Shown here: positions 7,738-15,963 of the stretch, piece by piece
Layout: each line of letters opens with the position of its first letter
Numbering within the stretch: the first letter of the stretch is position 1
The notes under the pieces: model-generated
What the model was told of the DNA's origin: nothing
The model's input: only the letters and a program-made list of their open reading frames with translations
Databases searched by the model: none
Assembly (NCBI GenBank): GCA_039698075.1
Contig: JBDKTJ010000088.1
Coordinates: 1-33,686 of the forward strand
Length of the DNA stretch: 33,686 nt
Origin: JAJFVC01 sp039698075
Lineage (GTDB): Bacteria > Planctomycetota > Planctomycetia > Pirellulales > Thermoguttaceae
Direction: 5' to 3'
Translations under genes and position numbers: made by a program

Positions 7738-8246
7738 CACTACAGGGCTGGGTTCACCACGGAGACACGGAGAACACTGATTCAGAAGGGCAAAAGGGAT
7801 AAAAACTTAGGGCCATGACGCCGTTCTCGGAAGTGCAACGACCTTGCACAGGGGTGCGACGTGCGTCAGATGGCGGCCTGCAAGAGCACCTTCTTTTCTG
7901 CTTCTCGGTCTTCTCCGTGTCTCCGTGGTGCGTTTCCTACGTGCCTGATCTAGCGCGGTAGCACTAATAGCGTCACGTTTTTGCGGTTTTATTGAAAAAA
8001 CGCGAGTGTCCCGTCGAGATCAAAGTTTTGTCCAACACAAAAGGCCCAGGCATTGGGAGAAAGTCCCCGTGAAATGGGTTTCGTGCGGTTTGCCTCCGGT
8101 TCCTTGTTTCTTTTCAACCTGAGGGCGACTGTTCCGGCGGTCGCCGGCGTCTATGATAATAGTGGCGTGTCCGAAGCGGTCGACATCCAGCACCGTTCCA
8201 TGACTCGCACGTGGGCTGATTCTCTAGGAGAAAATCGGGGATATCC
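7738..8246. other. 509-bp intergenic region with a repeat element
   Basis: No supported gene. It contains the 176-bp element bounded by perfect 20-bp inverted repeats (7755-7930). Further on is an AT-rich TATGATAAT at 8152-8160 that may be the -10 box for the phosphohexomutase; no convincing -35 accompanies it. The short frames here resemble no family I know. Confidence 0.6.
7755..7930. repeat. 176-bp element bounded by perfect 20-bp inverted repeats
   Basis: CACCACGGAGACACGGAGAA at 7755-7774 is exactly reverse-complemented at 7911-7930. Inside is a smaller hairpin, GTGCAA (7833-7838) with TTGCAC (7844-7849). The terminal sequence is a type I recall as common in intergenic DNA of environmental bacteria. 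The element has no coding capacity, so it is either a MITE-like or REP-pair element. Confidence 0.7.
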
Positions 8247-9632
8247 GTGAACATCTACAAGCCATGCGACATCCGCGGCGACGCCGCCACAGAATTGACA
8301 TTGGAAGGGTACGAACGTTGGGGGCGGATTTTGGGCCGTCAGACTCCGCAGGGGGCGAAGTTTGTCGTCGGCGGCGACGTTCGGGCCTCGACGCCGGAGT
8401 TCTTGGCCGCGCTGGTTCGCGGTCTTTCGCGTGAAGGACTCGACGTGGTCCATTTGGGCCAACTGCCCACGCCGATGGTCTACTATGCGAAACGACGGAT
8501 TCAAGCGGCAAGCTGCGCCGTCGTCACGGCGTCGCATCACCCCGCGTCGATCAACGGACTGACCTGGATGGTCGGCGATCGTCCGCCCTCGCCCGACGAC
8601 GTGGCCGCGTTGGCCCTCCCGCCCGACGACTCGGACGACCGGCCGCCGAGCGTCGTTCGTTCGCTGGACATCTCGTTCGATTACGTCGCGTGCCTGCAAG
8701 AGACGTTCGTCGAATCGATGGACGCCCGGCTGCACGTGGTGCTCGACCCGATGCACGGTTGCTGGGCCGAACGGTCGCGCCGCTATTTGCATGCCGTTTT
8801 TCCGCAATGTCTGTTTTCGACGATCCACGATCAAGTGGATGACCAATTCGGCGGCCGCGAGCCCGACTGCTCGCAACCTTGCCAGTTGACGGACCTGTCC
8901 GACGCCGTGTATCGGGAGCGGGCTCATCTGGGCATCGCGTTCGATGGCGACGGCGACCGGATCGCGCTGGTTGACGGCGACGGCGTCGCGCTGCGGCCCG
9001 AGGAAGCCGCCTGGACGCTGTTGAGCAGCATGACGGACGAACTGCCAGGCCAGCAATTTATTCACGACGTCAAGTTTTCAGATCGGATTCCCGAGGCGGC
9101 CCGACGCTTCGGCGCCGAGGCGTTGGCCGAGCAAAGCGGCCACGGGTTTCTGCGTGAACGGATGATGACCACCGGCGCGTTGTTCGGCGCGGAGGTCAAC
9201 GGACATTATTTTTATCGGGCGCTCGGCGGCGGCGACGACGGACTTTACACGGCGTGCCGGCTGCTCGCGTATTTGGCCCGCTCGGGCCGGTCGTTGGCCG
9301 AGCTGCGTAAGAGTTGCCCGCCGATCTTCATGACGCCCGACCTCCGCATCGCGGCCGACGAGGCCCGGCAATCGCAAGTGCTCGAACAAGTCCGCGCGGC
9401 CTGGGCCGATTTTCCACAGTGTTCGGTCGACGGTTTGCGGATCGATTTTCCCGGCGGTTGGGCGTTGGTCCGCCGTTCGGTGACCGAGCCTGCGCTGACG
9501 TTTCGGTTCGAGGGCCTCGATTGGCACGCGTTGGAGGATCTGGTCGAGCGGTTTTGCGACGCCTTGCCCGAGGAGGGCGACGAACTTTGGGCCCGCTACC
9601 AGGCCGCGATGGGCGGCGAGTCGGCTTCCTGA
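8247..9632 (+). CDS. Phosphomannomutase/phosphoglucomutase-family phosphohexomutase
   Basis: 461 residues, close to the family norm. The N-terminus reads YKPCDIRGD, the variant of the usual YDIRG opening. The phosphoserine loop is TASHHP with Ser96, the metal-binding loop is DGDGDR (residues 233-238), the sugar-binding loop is EVNGHYFY, and the C-terminal phosphate loop is RRSVTEPALTF. All four active-site loops are thus present. The enzyme interconverts hexose 1- and 6-phosphates, feeding nucleotide-sugar and surface-polysaccharide synthesis. ManB/AlgC and glucosamine-type mutases cannot be separated on sequence alone. The start is a GTG; TAGGAG lies 16 nt upstream, farther than ideal. The next gene on the strand is 99 bp away. 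Confidence 0.88.
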   Translation: MNIYKPCDIRGDAATELTLEGYERWGRILGRQTPQGAKFVVGGDVRASTPEFLAALVRGLSREGLDVVHLGQLPTPMVYYAKRRIQAASCAVVTASHHPASINGLTWMVGDRPPSPDDVAALALPPDDSDDRPPSVVRSLDISFDYVACLQETFVESMDARLHVVLDPMHGCWAERSRRYLHAVFPQCLFSTIHDQVDDQFGGREPDCSQPCQLTDLSDAVYRERAHLGIAFDGDGDRIALVDGDGVALRPEEAAWTLLSSMTDELPGQQFIHDVKFSDRIPEAARRFGAEALAEQSGHGFLRERMMTTGALFGAEVNGHYFYRALGGGDDGLYTACRLLAYLARSGRSLAELRKSCPPIFMTPDLRIAADEARQSQVLEQVRAAWADFPQCSVDGLRIDFPGGWALVRRSVTEPALTFRFEGLDWHALEDLVERFCDALPEEGDELWARYQAAMGGESAS

Positions 9633-9731
9633 CGTCACAGAATAAGCTATACTTGCTCCCAGACGGTTCAATAGAACCGCGGAGCCCACCGTCACTTTCG
9701 CTATTGTGTGGGCCTATTAAGGAGCTTCGCC

Positions 9732-10796
9732 ATGAGTCCGGTGGAATGGTATTTCGCTCGTGGGACCAAACAAGTGGGCCCGGTTTCGGCCGCCGAACTG
9801 AAACGGCTGGCCGGCGTGGGCGAATTGCGTCCCCAGGACCTCGTTTGGCGTGAAGGGCTGGCCGAATGGGCCCCCGCCCGAAGCGTGCGAGGACTCTTTG
9901 AAGACGGCTCGCCGGCAACCGACGAATCGCCCTCGCTGCCGGTGGTCGATCTGTCGCAAGCCGCCGCCGCGCCGCGACGGTCGCCTCGCCATCCCATGGA
10001 CTGGCTGCTCGGCATTTTGCGCGCGATGTGGCCCATCGAACGAATCGAAGCCGTCGCCCGCGGGTTTCAAGCCGTCGGACTTTACGGGCTTCTGGCGTCC
10101 ATGCTGCTGGTCGTTGTGTTCGTGGGCATCGCAGCCGCCCACGGCGACGCCGCGTCAAACCTGCTGGTCGGCGCGGCGATCGTCATCCTGCTGGCGGCCT
10201 TGCAGTTTGCGGCCCGAAAGTTTTGCGGGGCGATCGAGCGATTGCAACGCGCGACGTCCGCCCAACTGCCGTCGAGCGACGTGCCCGACGGATTGGCCGT
10301 CCTCAGCCTCGGCGTTGGACTGTTTGTCCTGTTGGTCGTTTTGACGGCGGCGCTGCAGACCGGTCATTTTCTTTGGATCTTGTTCGGCGTGGCCGGGCTA
10401 GTCGTCTATGTGTACGCGGCCGTCGTGGCAGCGTCGCCCGCCTCGCTGGGCGTTTCGATCGTCGAGTCGGACATTCCGGCCAGCCGCGAGACGATTCAAG
10501 CCGTCACCTTCTTGTTGAAGAAGAAAATGCGAATCGTGCCGGTGGTCATGGGCGCGGGCGTCACAGTCGGCTTGGTGCTGCTGGGGATCGCCTGCTGGAC
10601 GGCCGCCCGCGGCGACGCGACCTCGTTGGCCACGGCCAATCTGGCCTTCGCCACGTTGCTCGTGTCGGGCTTGCTGCCGGTGCTTGCTTATGGGCTGTTC
10701 CTGCTCGCGCTGCTCGTCGTGGCGATTTGGCGAGCGGTGCTCACGCTGTCAAACAACGACCAGCCGCCCGCGACTCCTGGAACGCGGACGTCATGA
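9732..10796 (+). CDS. GYF_2-domain polytopic membrane protein
   Basis: 354 residues from the ATG at 9732, with AAGGAG 7 nt upstream; a start 24 nt earlier lacks such support. Residues 4-50 form a GYF_2 domain: WYFARGTKQVGPVSAAEL, then LRPQDLVWREGLAEWAPA. In this family the domain is thought to bind peptides and is frequent in planctomycetes. The rest contains about six hydrophobic segments in pairs (around residues 115-165, 200-255, 280-305 and 315-345), with no motif I recognise. Its role is unknown. The last six bases overlap the 3' end of the convergent KaiC-like gene. TATACT at 9648-9653 is a possible -10 box. Confidence 0.85.
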   Translation: MSPVEWYFARGTKQVGPVSAAELKRLAGVGELRPQDLVWREGLAEWAPARSVRGLFEDGSPATDESPSLPVVDLSQAAAAPRRSPRHPMDWLLGILRAMWPIERIEAVARGFQAVGLYGLLASMLLVVVFVGIAAAHGDAASNLLVGAAIVILLAALQFAARKFCGAIERLQRATSAQLPSSDVPDGLAVLSLGVGLFVLLVVLTAALQTGHFLWILFGVAGLVVYVYAAVVAASPASLGVSIVESDIPASRETIQAVTFLLKKKMRIVPVVMGAGVTVGLVLLGIACWTAARGDATSLATANLAFATLLVSGLLPVLAYGLFLLALLVVAIWRAVLTLSNNDQPPATPGTRTS

Positions 10797-11681
10797 CTTC
10801 ACGAGATGCAGCCCGCGGTCGTCGATCGCGTAGGGAATGATCTCGTCGGTGCAGGCGCTGCCGCGATGCTTGGTGACGTACATCGCCCGACGAAAACGCA
10901 TGCCTTCGCGGATCTTGCCCAAATGGATCACCGTGTTGGCGTTCGACAGCACGTCGCCCTCGTCCAGCGGCCGTTCGATCAGCCCGTCGAGCGTGGTCTC
11001 TTGCGAGGTGATCAACAACAAACAGCCGATCGTCGACGGATCGTACACGTGCGCGGCCGCGGCCTCGGCGTTCGCCCGAAACCGCTCCCGAAAAAGATCC
11101 CGCGCGACCCACTCGGCGTCCTTGCGCAAAATTTGGTGGTAGATGTACTCGAACAGCTCGAACTGGACCGAATCGCTCGGACGGTCGACCGGCTCGATGC
11201 CGTCGATCACGGCGCGTCGCACGCCGGCGACAAAATGACCGTAAAAGAACGCGATCGCGGCCGTCAACCGCCGCCCCAACTCGGCCTGCCATTGACGCCA
11301 AGCGTCCACGTCCAGATCGGTCCGGGTGACGCGCTGACCGTGCTGATCGAACACGTGCAGATAGTCGCCGCGGGGCAGGGCAGGGGAGTAGAATCGATCC
11401 AGATCCAACGGCCGCTCGGGATCGACCGTCTGCAACTCCCAGCCGAACATTCGCCGGGCGTAATCGGCGTGGCTTTGCGAATCGCCGCGCGAGCACATGT
11501 CGAACACGATTCCACGCGAGCCTTCCTGCTTCAAACCGGCCTGGGCGAATTGCAGCCCGAACTGCGTCTTGCCGATGCCGGTCGAGCCGACCAGCGCCGT
11601 CAGCGTGCCGGGCAGCAGTCCGCCGCCAAGCAGTTCGTCCAGTCCCTCGATGCCCGTCGATAGTCGCATAGGATTCGTCAT
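10791..11681 (-). CDS. KaiC-like RecA-fold ATPase
   Basis: 296 residues. It begins STGIEGLDELLGGGLLPGTLTALVGSTGIGKT, with the Walker A motif at residues 32-39, as in single-domain KaiC/RadA-like ATPases. A Walker B-like strand is LLLITSQET. Unlike circadian KaiC it has one ATPase domain only. The middle region (about residues 85-200) is not recognisable and includes SPALPRGDYLH, encoded by a C-run repeat (11372-11386). Partners are unknown; related proteins act as regulatory ATPases. The ATG at 11681 is used, with an ATG 12 nt later possible. The 3' end overlaps the GYF_2 gene by six bases, and the flavin-reductase-like gene lies 43 bp upstream on the same strand. Confidence 0.8.
   Translation of the reverse strand: MTNPMRLSTGIEGLDELLGGGLLPGTLTALVGSTGIGKTQFGLQFAQAGLKQEGSRGIVFDMCSRGDSQSHADYARRMFGWELQTVDPERPLDLDRFYSPALPRGDYLHVFDQHGQRVTRTDLDVDAWRQWQAELGRRLTAAIAFFYGHFVAGVRRAVIDGIEPVDRPSDSVQFELFEYIYHQILRKDAEWVARDLFRERFRANAEAAAAHVYDPSTIGCLLLITSQETTLDGLIERPLDEGDVLSNANTVIHLGKIREGMRFRRAMYVTKHRGSACTDEIIPYAIDDRGLHLVKS
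11372..11386 (-). repeat. C-run/pentanucleotide element, copy 2 (inside KaiC-like gene)
   Basis: Minus-strand CCCCTGCCCTGCCCC, in frame within the KaiC-like gene and encoding Pro-Ala-Leu-Pro. It matches the core of the dispersed family seen at 810, 14071 and 19957. Confidence 0.6.
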
Positions 11682-11724
11682 GAGCGGAAATCGGCATGAC
11701 GGAAGATCCGTCGCGGCGCCGGTG

Positions 11725-12282
11725 TCAATCTCGCAAAAACTCCGGCCATTTTACCATCTTTTCCCGCAGATTCAAGACTCGGCCGTCGACGACGAACGTT
11801 CCGTCTCCGTTGTGATGAATCGTGCGACGCTCTTTGCGGTCTGCGTCGATCCACGCTTTGACGGGTTCGAGAATGAACAGATTATACTTGCGCACCAGGC
11901 GGTCGTCGGCCACTCGGCATTCGACGTTGGCCAAACACTCGGCGATCAACGGCGCACCGACTTTTTTGGCCGGCAAGGCCGTCAGCCCGAACGTGTGAAA
12001 CTTGTCAATGTCCGCGCCCGAACAGTTGCCGATCTCCACGGCCTCGGAGGCCAGATCGACCGTGGGAATCGCCAGCACGCACTCTTTGGTGGCGCGCAGC
12101 GCTTTGTAGCTGTAATCCCACGGCCCGAGATCGATGCCAATCACCGGCGGCCGATGGCACAGCATCATGTGATAGGTGATCGTCATCACATTGATGCGAT
12201 CGCGTTGGGCGGTGGTCACCAACACCACCGGGCCCGGCTCGAACAACCGATAGACTTTCGACAGCGGCAATGATTTCAGCAT
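11725..12282 (-). CDS. Flavin reductase-like FMN-binding split-barrel protein
   Basis: 185 residues starting at an ATG with GGGGAGGG upstream; an in-frame upstream extension to 12432 reads like spacer. The sequence GPVVLVTTAQRDRINVMTITYHMM and later NCSGADIDKFHTFGLT fit the DIM6/NTAB flavin reductase family, whose members bind FMN and often reduce it with NAD(P)H or use it for oxidoreductase chemistry. The closing part VECRVADDRLVRKYNLFILEPVKAWID matches the usual barrel strands. The substrate or partner oxygenase is unknown. It lies upstream of the KaiC-like gene on the same strand with a 43-bp gap, so they may be co-transcribed. Confidence 0.85.
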   Translation of the reverse strand: MLKSLPLSKVYRLFEPGPVVLVTTAQRDRINVMTITYHMMLCHRPPVIGIDLGPWDYSYKALRATKECVLAIPTVDLASEAVEIGNCSGADIDKFHTFGLTALPAKKVGAPLIAECLANVECRVADDRLVRKYNLFILEPVKAWIDADRKERRTIHHNGDGTFVVDGRVLNLREKMVKWPEFLRD

Positions 12283-12453
12283 ATTCGGCCCTCCCCAAAA
12301 AGGCGGCGATCGGTCGACGGTTCGTTCCCCAAGAAACCACGAACGCAACGTCGTGTCAACTATATGGGTTGCCGCGAGAAAACACCGTCGTCGGAGAATC
12401 CTCCACCGGCCCGCCCGACGACCGTGGCCCAACCGTTTGCCTCGCGACGATGC

Positions 12454-12481
12454 TTGTTTTCCCGCATACGCCTGTTACAAT
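12454..12481 (+). promoter_or_regulatory. Candidate promoter of the secreted esterase
   Basis: TTGTTT (12454-12459), 16 bp, TACAAT (12476-12481), placing transcription start about 65 nt before the ATG. It has the same -10 box as several other genes in the window. Confidence 0.5.
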
Positions 12482-12553
12482 CATAGTTCTTGCCTTTTTC
12501 CGTCTTCCGGTTTGCGAAAAACTCTACCGCGTACATCGTCGAGGAGCATTCCG

Positions 12554-13579
12554 ATGATTCGATCCGCCCGTTTCTGTTGGACCATTCTTGCGTTGGGGTT
12601 GTGCGGTGCGTTTTCGGCGACGTTGCAGGCCGCCGACCAGGCGAAAAACAGCGCTCCGGCGGCCAAGGAATCCGCGAAGCCGGCGAAAAAGCCCGCCAAG
12701 CCGACCGTGAAACCGACGTTGGCCGACGTTCCCTACGGAACCCACGAGCGGCAGGTGCTCGACTTCTACAAAGCCGAATCGGCGCAGCCCACCCCGTTGC
12801 TGTTCTACATCCACGGCGGCGGCTGGGTCTACGGCGACAAGTATCGAAACCTTCCGAATCTGCGCGCCTATCTCCCGGCGGGCATCTCGGTCGTGTCGAT
12901 CAATTATCGGTACACCACGCAGGCGCAACAGGCCGGTGTGAAACCGCCGGTCGAGTGGCCGATGCACGACGCCGCTCGGGCCCTGCAATTCGTCCGCAGC
13001 AAGGCCGCCGAGTGGAACATCGACAAGGAGCGGATCGGCGCGTCGGGCGGTTCGGCCGGCGCCTGCACGAGTCTCTGGCTGGCGTTCCACGACGACATGG
13101 CCGATCCGAAAAGCAGCGATCCGGTGGCGCGCGAGTCGACGCGGCTCTGGTGCGCGGCGGTGAACGTCCCCCAAACCACGCTCGATCCGAAACAGATGAA
13201 GGAATGGACGCCCAACAGCCGCTACGGCGGCCACGCCTTCGGATTCATGGCCGATCCCAAGAACCCGAAAACCCGCGATTCCCAGTTCACCCAATTTTTG
13301 GCCGGCCGCGCGCAGGTGTTGCCGTGGATCAAGCAGTACTCGCCGTACGAACACGTCACGGCCGACGATCCGCCGATCTACATGACGTTCAAAGCGCCGC
13401 CGGCGATCGGCCAAGATGAAAAAGACCCCACGCATACGGCCAATTTCGGCGCGAAGCTGGCCGAAAAGCTCCAAAGCGTCGGCGTCCCGTGCGAGTTGGT
13501 CTATCCCGGCGCGCCGGACGTCCGACATCCGACGATCGAGTCGTATTTGCTCGAGAAACTCAAGGCGCCCAAGCCGTAA
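12554..13579 (+). CDS. Secreted alpha/beta-hydrolase (BD-FAE/carboxylesterase-like)
   Basis: 341 residues from an ATG with GAGGAG 7 nt upstream. Residues 1-27 form a signal peptide ending in LQAA, followed by a Lys/Ala/Pro-rich linker to about residue 55. The hydrolase domain has the oxyanion-hole motif HGGGW (87-91), the nucleophile elbow GGSAG with Ser167, and a C-terminal histidine in DVRHPTIE. This layout matches hormone-sensitive-lipase-like and feruloyl or acetyl-xylan esterase relatives, so it probably removes acyl groups from polysaccharides outside the cytoplasm. The exact substrate is not readable. It converges with the BioF-like gene, with 21 bp between them. Confidence 0.9.
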   Translation: MIRSARFCWTILALGLCGAFSATLQAADQAKNSAPAAKESAKPAKKPAKPTVKPTLADVPYGTHERQVLDFYKAESAQPTPLLFYIHGGGWVYGDKYRNLPNLRAYLPAGISVVSINYRYTTQAQQAGVKPPVEWPMHDAARALQFVRSKAAEWNIDKERIGASGGSAGACTSLWLAFHDDMADPKSSDPVARESTRLWCAAVNVPQTTLDPKQMKEWTPNSRYGGHAFGFMADPKNPKTRDSQFTQFLAGRAQVLPWIKQYSPYEHVTADDPPIYMTFKAPPAIGQDEKDPTHTANFGAKLAEKLQSVGVPCELVYPGAPDVRHPTIESYLLEKLKAPKP

Positions 13580-13600
13580 CCGGCCGGCCGCGGCGCACGT

Positions 13601-14737
13601 TCAGGCTGCGGCCCGTTGCAGTTCCTCCAAGAGTCGGTCGATCATCGCGTCGGTGTGGGTGGCGAACACGGCCAGCCGCAAGGCGCCTTCGGACCCCAGC
13701 CCGGCATACTGCGCCATGTAGGCCACCGCGATGCCTCGCCCCATCAATTCGCGTTGAATGCGTCGCATGTTCTCGGCCGTGCCGATCGTCAGTCCCGCAA
13801 TCGGCGCAGGCGAATCGCTCACGGAAAATCCCAGCTTGCGCAGCCCAACCTTCAATCGCCGCGCGTTGGCCAACAGCCGCTCGCGCAAACCCGGCTCGGC
13901 CGCGATCAGTTCGAGGGCTCGGGCCGTGGCCGCTGCGATCGGCGTCGCCGGCGGACTTGCGCCGGCCGTGTAGGACGAGCCGGCTCGAAGCTGTTCGACG
14001 AACGGGTCGTCGCCGACGATCACGCCGCCGTAGCCGCCGACGGCCTTGCTCAACGTGCCGCAACACAACAGGGCAGGGCAGGGCAGGGGGGGCCTTGCCG
14101 TGTTGACTCCATCCGCGGCGATTTCAAAATATTCAAACGTGCCGCGACCGTGCGGCCCCAACACGCCAAGCCCATGGGCGTCGTCCAACAACAACGTCGA
14201 GTCGGGATACTCACGCAAGACCTCGACATAGCGATCGACCGGCGCCAGATCGCCCGTGGCCGCGAAGACGCCGTCGCTCAAAACCGCCGGACATTGGCCC
14301 GGCTTGAGATGCTTTTGGATTTTCGTTCGCAACTCGTCGGGGTCGGCGTGACGAAACACGACCGGCGGCCGTCCGATCGCCCGCGCGGCCTCGAACACGC
14401 TAAAGTGCGAATGTTCGTCGACCAGCGCGACGATCCGATCAACGTTTCGCGACTGCGTCAGGATGTGGCTGCCCATCCAGCCCGAGGCGAAACAGAACGC
14501 GGCCTCGGCGTCGAACGTGGCGGCGGCGGCCCGCTCCATCCACCGCAGCGGCGGCGTCGTGCCGAACGCGGTCCTGGAGTTGGCGCTGCCGATTCCAAAC
14601 TGCTCGGCGGCCTCGCACGCCGCGTGGATCACTTCGGGCCGGCCTTGCAGTGCGAGATAACTCGTGCCGGCAAAATAAAGATATTCCCGCCCGTCGATTC
14701 GAACCACGGCATCGGGAGGACTCTCGAGCAAAGGCAT
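13601..14737 (-). CDS. BioF-like PLP-dependent alpha-oxoamine synthase/aminotransferase fold
   Basis: 378 residues from the ATG at 14737. The frame stays open far upstream through leuB, but that part is leuB in another frame. The protein fits the 8-amino-7-oxononanoate synthase/KBL family: early YLYFAGTSYLALQ, then SGWMGSH, DEHSHFS, LLLDDAHGLGVLG and the PLP-lysine motif CGTLSKAVGGYGG. These enzymes condense an amino acid with an acyl thioester. Biotin synthesis is one option, but no other bio gene is nearby. Just before the lysine motif, RPPLPCPAL is encoded by a C-rich pentanucleotide repeat (14071-14092), which looks like an in-frame insertion. leuB ends 29 bp upstream, so one operon is likely. 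Confidence 0.85.
   Translation of the reverse strand: MPLLESPPDAVVRIDGREYLYFAGTSYLALQGRPEVIHAACEAAEQFGIGSANSRTAFGTTPPLRWMERAAAATFDAEAAFCFASGWMGSHILTQSRNVDRIVALVDEHSHFSVFEAARAIGRPPVVFRHADPDELRTKIQKHLKPGQCPAVLSDGVFAATGDLAPVDRYVEVLREYPDSTLLLDDAHGLGVLGPHGRGTFEYFEIAADGVNTARPPLPCPALLCCGTLSKAVGGYGGVIVGDDPFVEQLRAGSSYTAGASPPATPIAAATARALELIAAEPGLRERLLANARRLKVGLRKLGFSVSDSPAPIAGLTIGTAENMRRIQRELMGRGIAVAYMAQYAGLGSEGALRLAVFATHTDAMIDRLLEELQRAAA
14071..14092 (-). repeat. C-run/pentanucleotide element, copy 3 (inside BioF-like gene)
   Basis: Plus strand: three GGGCA units followed by seven G, giving four G-tracts with 2-nt loops, a canonical G-quadruplex motif. The minus strand is in frame in the BioF-like gene. 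It shares a 17-base core with the copy at 810-826. Confidence 0.75.
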
Positions 14738-14766
14738 GACTGCGTTGCCGGATCCGCTACGATCCT

Positions 14767-15834
14767 CTAAAGCGCCTCGCAAACCAAATCGCCGACTTGG
14801 GTGGTCGTGTAGCCCATCTTGCCGGCGGCCTGGCTTTTCATTTTCGTTCCGGTGACCGTTTGAATGGCCTTGTTCACCCGAGCCGCGGCCTTCGCGTAGC
14901 CGAATTGGTCCAACAACATGCCGGCGGCGTTGATTGCGGCGATCGGATTGATCTTGCCGGTGCCGGTGTACTTCGGCGCGCTGCCGCCCATCGGCTCGAA
15001 CATGCTGACGCCGCCGGGATCGGGATTGATGTTGCCGCCGGCCGCCACGCCCATTCCGCCCTGCAAAATGCCGGCCAGATCGGTGATGATGTCGCCGAAC
15101 ATGTTCGTCGTCACGATCACGTCGTAATGCTCGGGGTTCTTGACCATCCACATGCAGCAGGCGTCCACGTGATTGTAGTCGGTCTCGATGTCCGGATACT
15201 CCCGGGCAACCTCCTGGAAGGTGCGCCACCAGAGGTCGTGCCCGTAGGTCAACCCGTTCGTTTTGGCCACCAGCGTGAGTCGTTTCTTTTGGTTCCGCTT
15301 TCGCGTGTACTCAAAAGCCCAGCGAACGCAGCGCTCGCAGCCTTTGCGCGTGTAGACGGCGGTTTGCATCGCCACTTCGTCGGGCGTGCCCTTCTTCATG
15401 ATGCCGCCGATGCCGACGTACATGTCCTCGGTGTTTTCACGCACGACGACGAAATCGATGTCCTTCGGGCCTTTGCCGGCCAGCGGAGTCTCGACGCCGG
15501 GGAACAACTTGACCGGCCGCAGATTGATGTATTGGTCGAATCGGAACCGAAGCTCCAGGAGCAGGCCTTTTTCGAGGACGCCGGGCGGGACGTCGGGATG
15601 GCCGACGGCGCCCAACAAAATCGCCGGATATTGGCGGAGTTCGTCGAACGCGCCGGGCGGCAGAATCTCGCCGGTCCGCAGATACCGCTCGCCGCCGAAA
15701 TCAAAATCCTTCAATTCGAGCCCGATGCCCTCCAACGCGGCGACCGCCTTCAAAACCTTCACGCCCTCGGCGGCCACTTCCGGGCCCGTGCCGTCGCCGC
15801 CAATCACCGCCACTCGAAGTCGCTCGCTGCTCAT
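14767..15834 (-). CDS. leuB: 3-isopropylmalate dehydrogenase-type oxidative decarboxylase
   Basis: 355 residues. Hallmarks of the IPMDH/isocitrate-dehydrogenase family: N-terminal VAVIGGDGTGPEV, substrate arginines in LELRFRFDQYINLRP, VVRENTEDMYVG, then YDVIVTTNMFGDIITDLAG with the metal-binding aspartates, and the NAD-binding tail GSAPKYTGTGKINPIAAI. It probably oxidises and decarboxylates 3-isopropylmalate to 2-oxoisocaproate in leucine synthesis. The LRFRFDQYINLRP stretch also resembles tartrate or beta-alkylmalate dehydrogenases, so another (R)-malate-type substrate is possible; the symbol is therefore provisional. It lies 129 bp after the SNase gene and 29 bp before the BioF-like gene on the same strand. 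Confidence 0.88.
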   Translation of the reverse strand: MSSERLRVAVIGGDGTGPEVAAEGVKVLKAVAALEGIGLELKDFDFGGERYLRTGEILPPGAFDELRQYPAILLGAVGHPDVPPGVLEKGLLLELRFRFDQYINLRPVKLFPGVETPLAGKGPKDIDFVVVRENTEDMYVGIGGIMKKGTPDEVAMQTAVYTRKGCERCVRWAFEYTRKRNQKKRLTLVAKTNGLTYGHDLWWRTFQEVAREYPDIETDYNHVDACCMWMVKNPEHYDVIVTTNMFGDIITDLAGILQGGMGVAAGGNINPDPGGVSMFEPMGGSAPKYTGTGKINPIAAINAAGMLLDQFGYAKAAARVNKAIQTVTGTKMKSQAAGKMGYTTTQVGDLVCEAL

Positions 15835-15850
15835 GGTCGTTCTCGCCGCT

Positions 15851-15929
15851 CGTTGTAGGGCAGGTTGCCAACCCGTCCCAAAATGGTTTTTTCAAAATTT
15901 CAGGACAGTTGGCGACCTGTCCTACGACG
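15851..15929. repeat. Paired inverted GGACAGGT..ACCTGTCC-type palindromes
   Basis: Arm 15851-15879 (TAGGGCAGGTTGCCAACCCG core) and arm 15902-15929 (GGACAGTTGGCGACCTGTCC core) are imperfect inverted copies, and each is nearly palindromic itself. Related copies are at 16884-16966 and 26541-26561. It lies between the SNase gene and leuB and would fold into a long hairpin in that transcript. Confidence 0.7.
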
Positions 15930-15963
15930 TCAAAACCGTGATTTTAACCGTTTTTTGCGGCGT

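Noticed and set aside
13601..15229. A 542-residue version of the BioF-like protein
   Set aside because: The extra N-terminus is leuB read in the wrong frame. The ATG at 14737 gives a normal-length enzyme.
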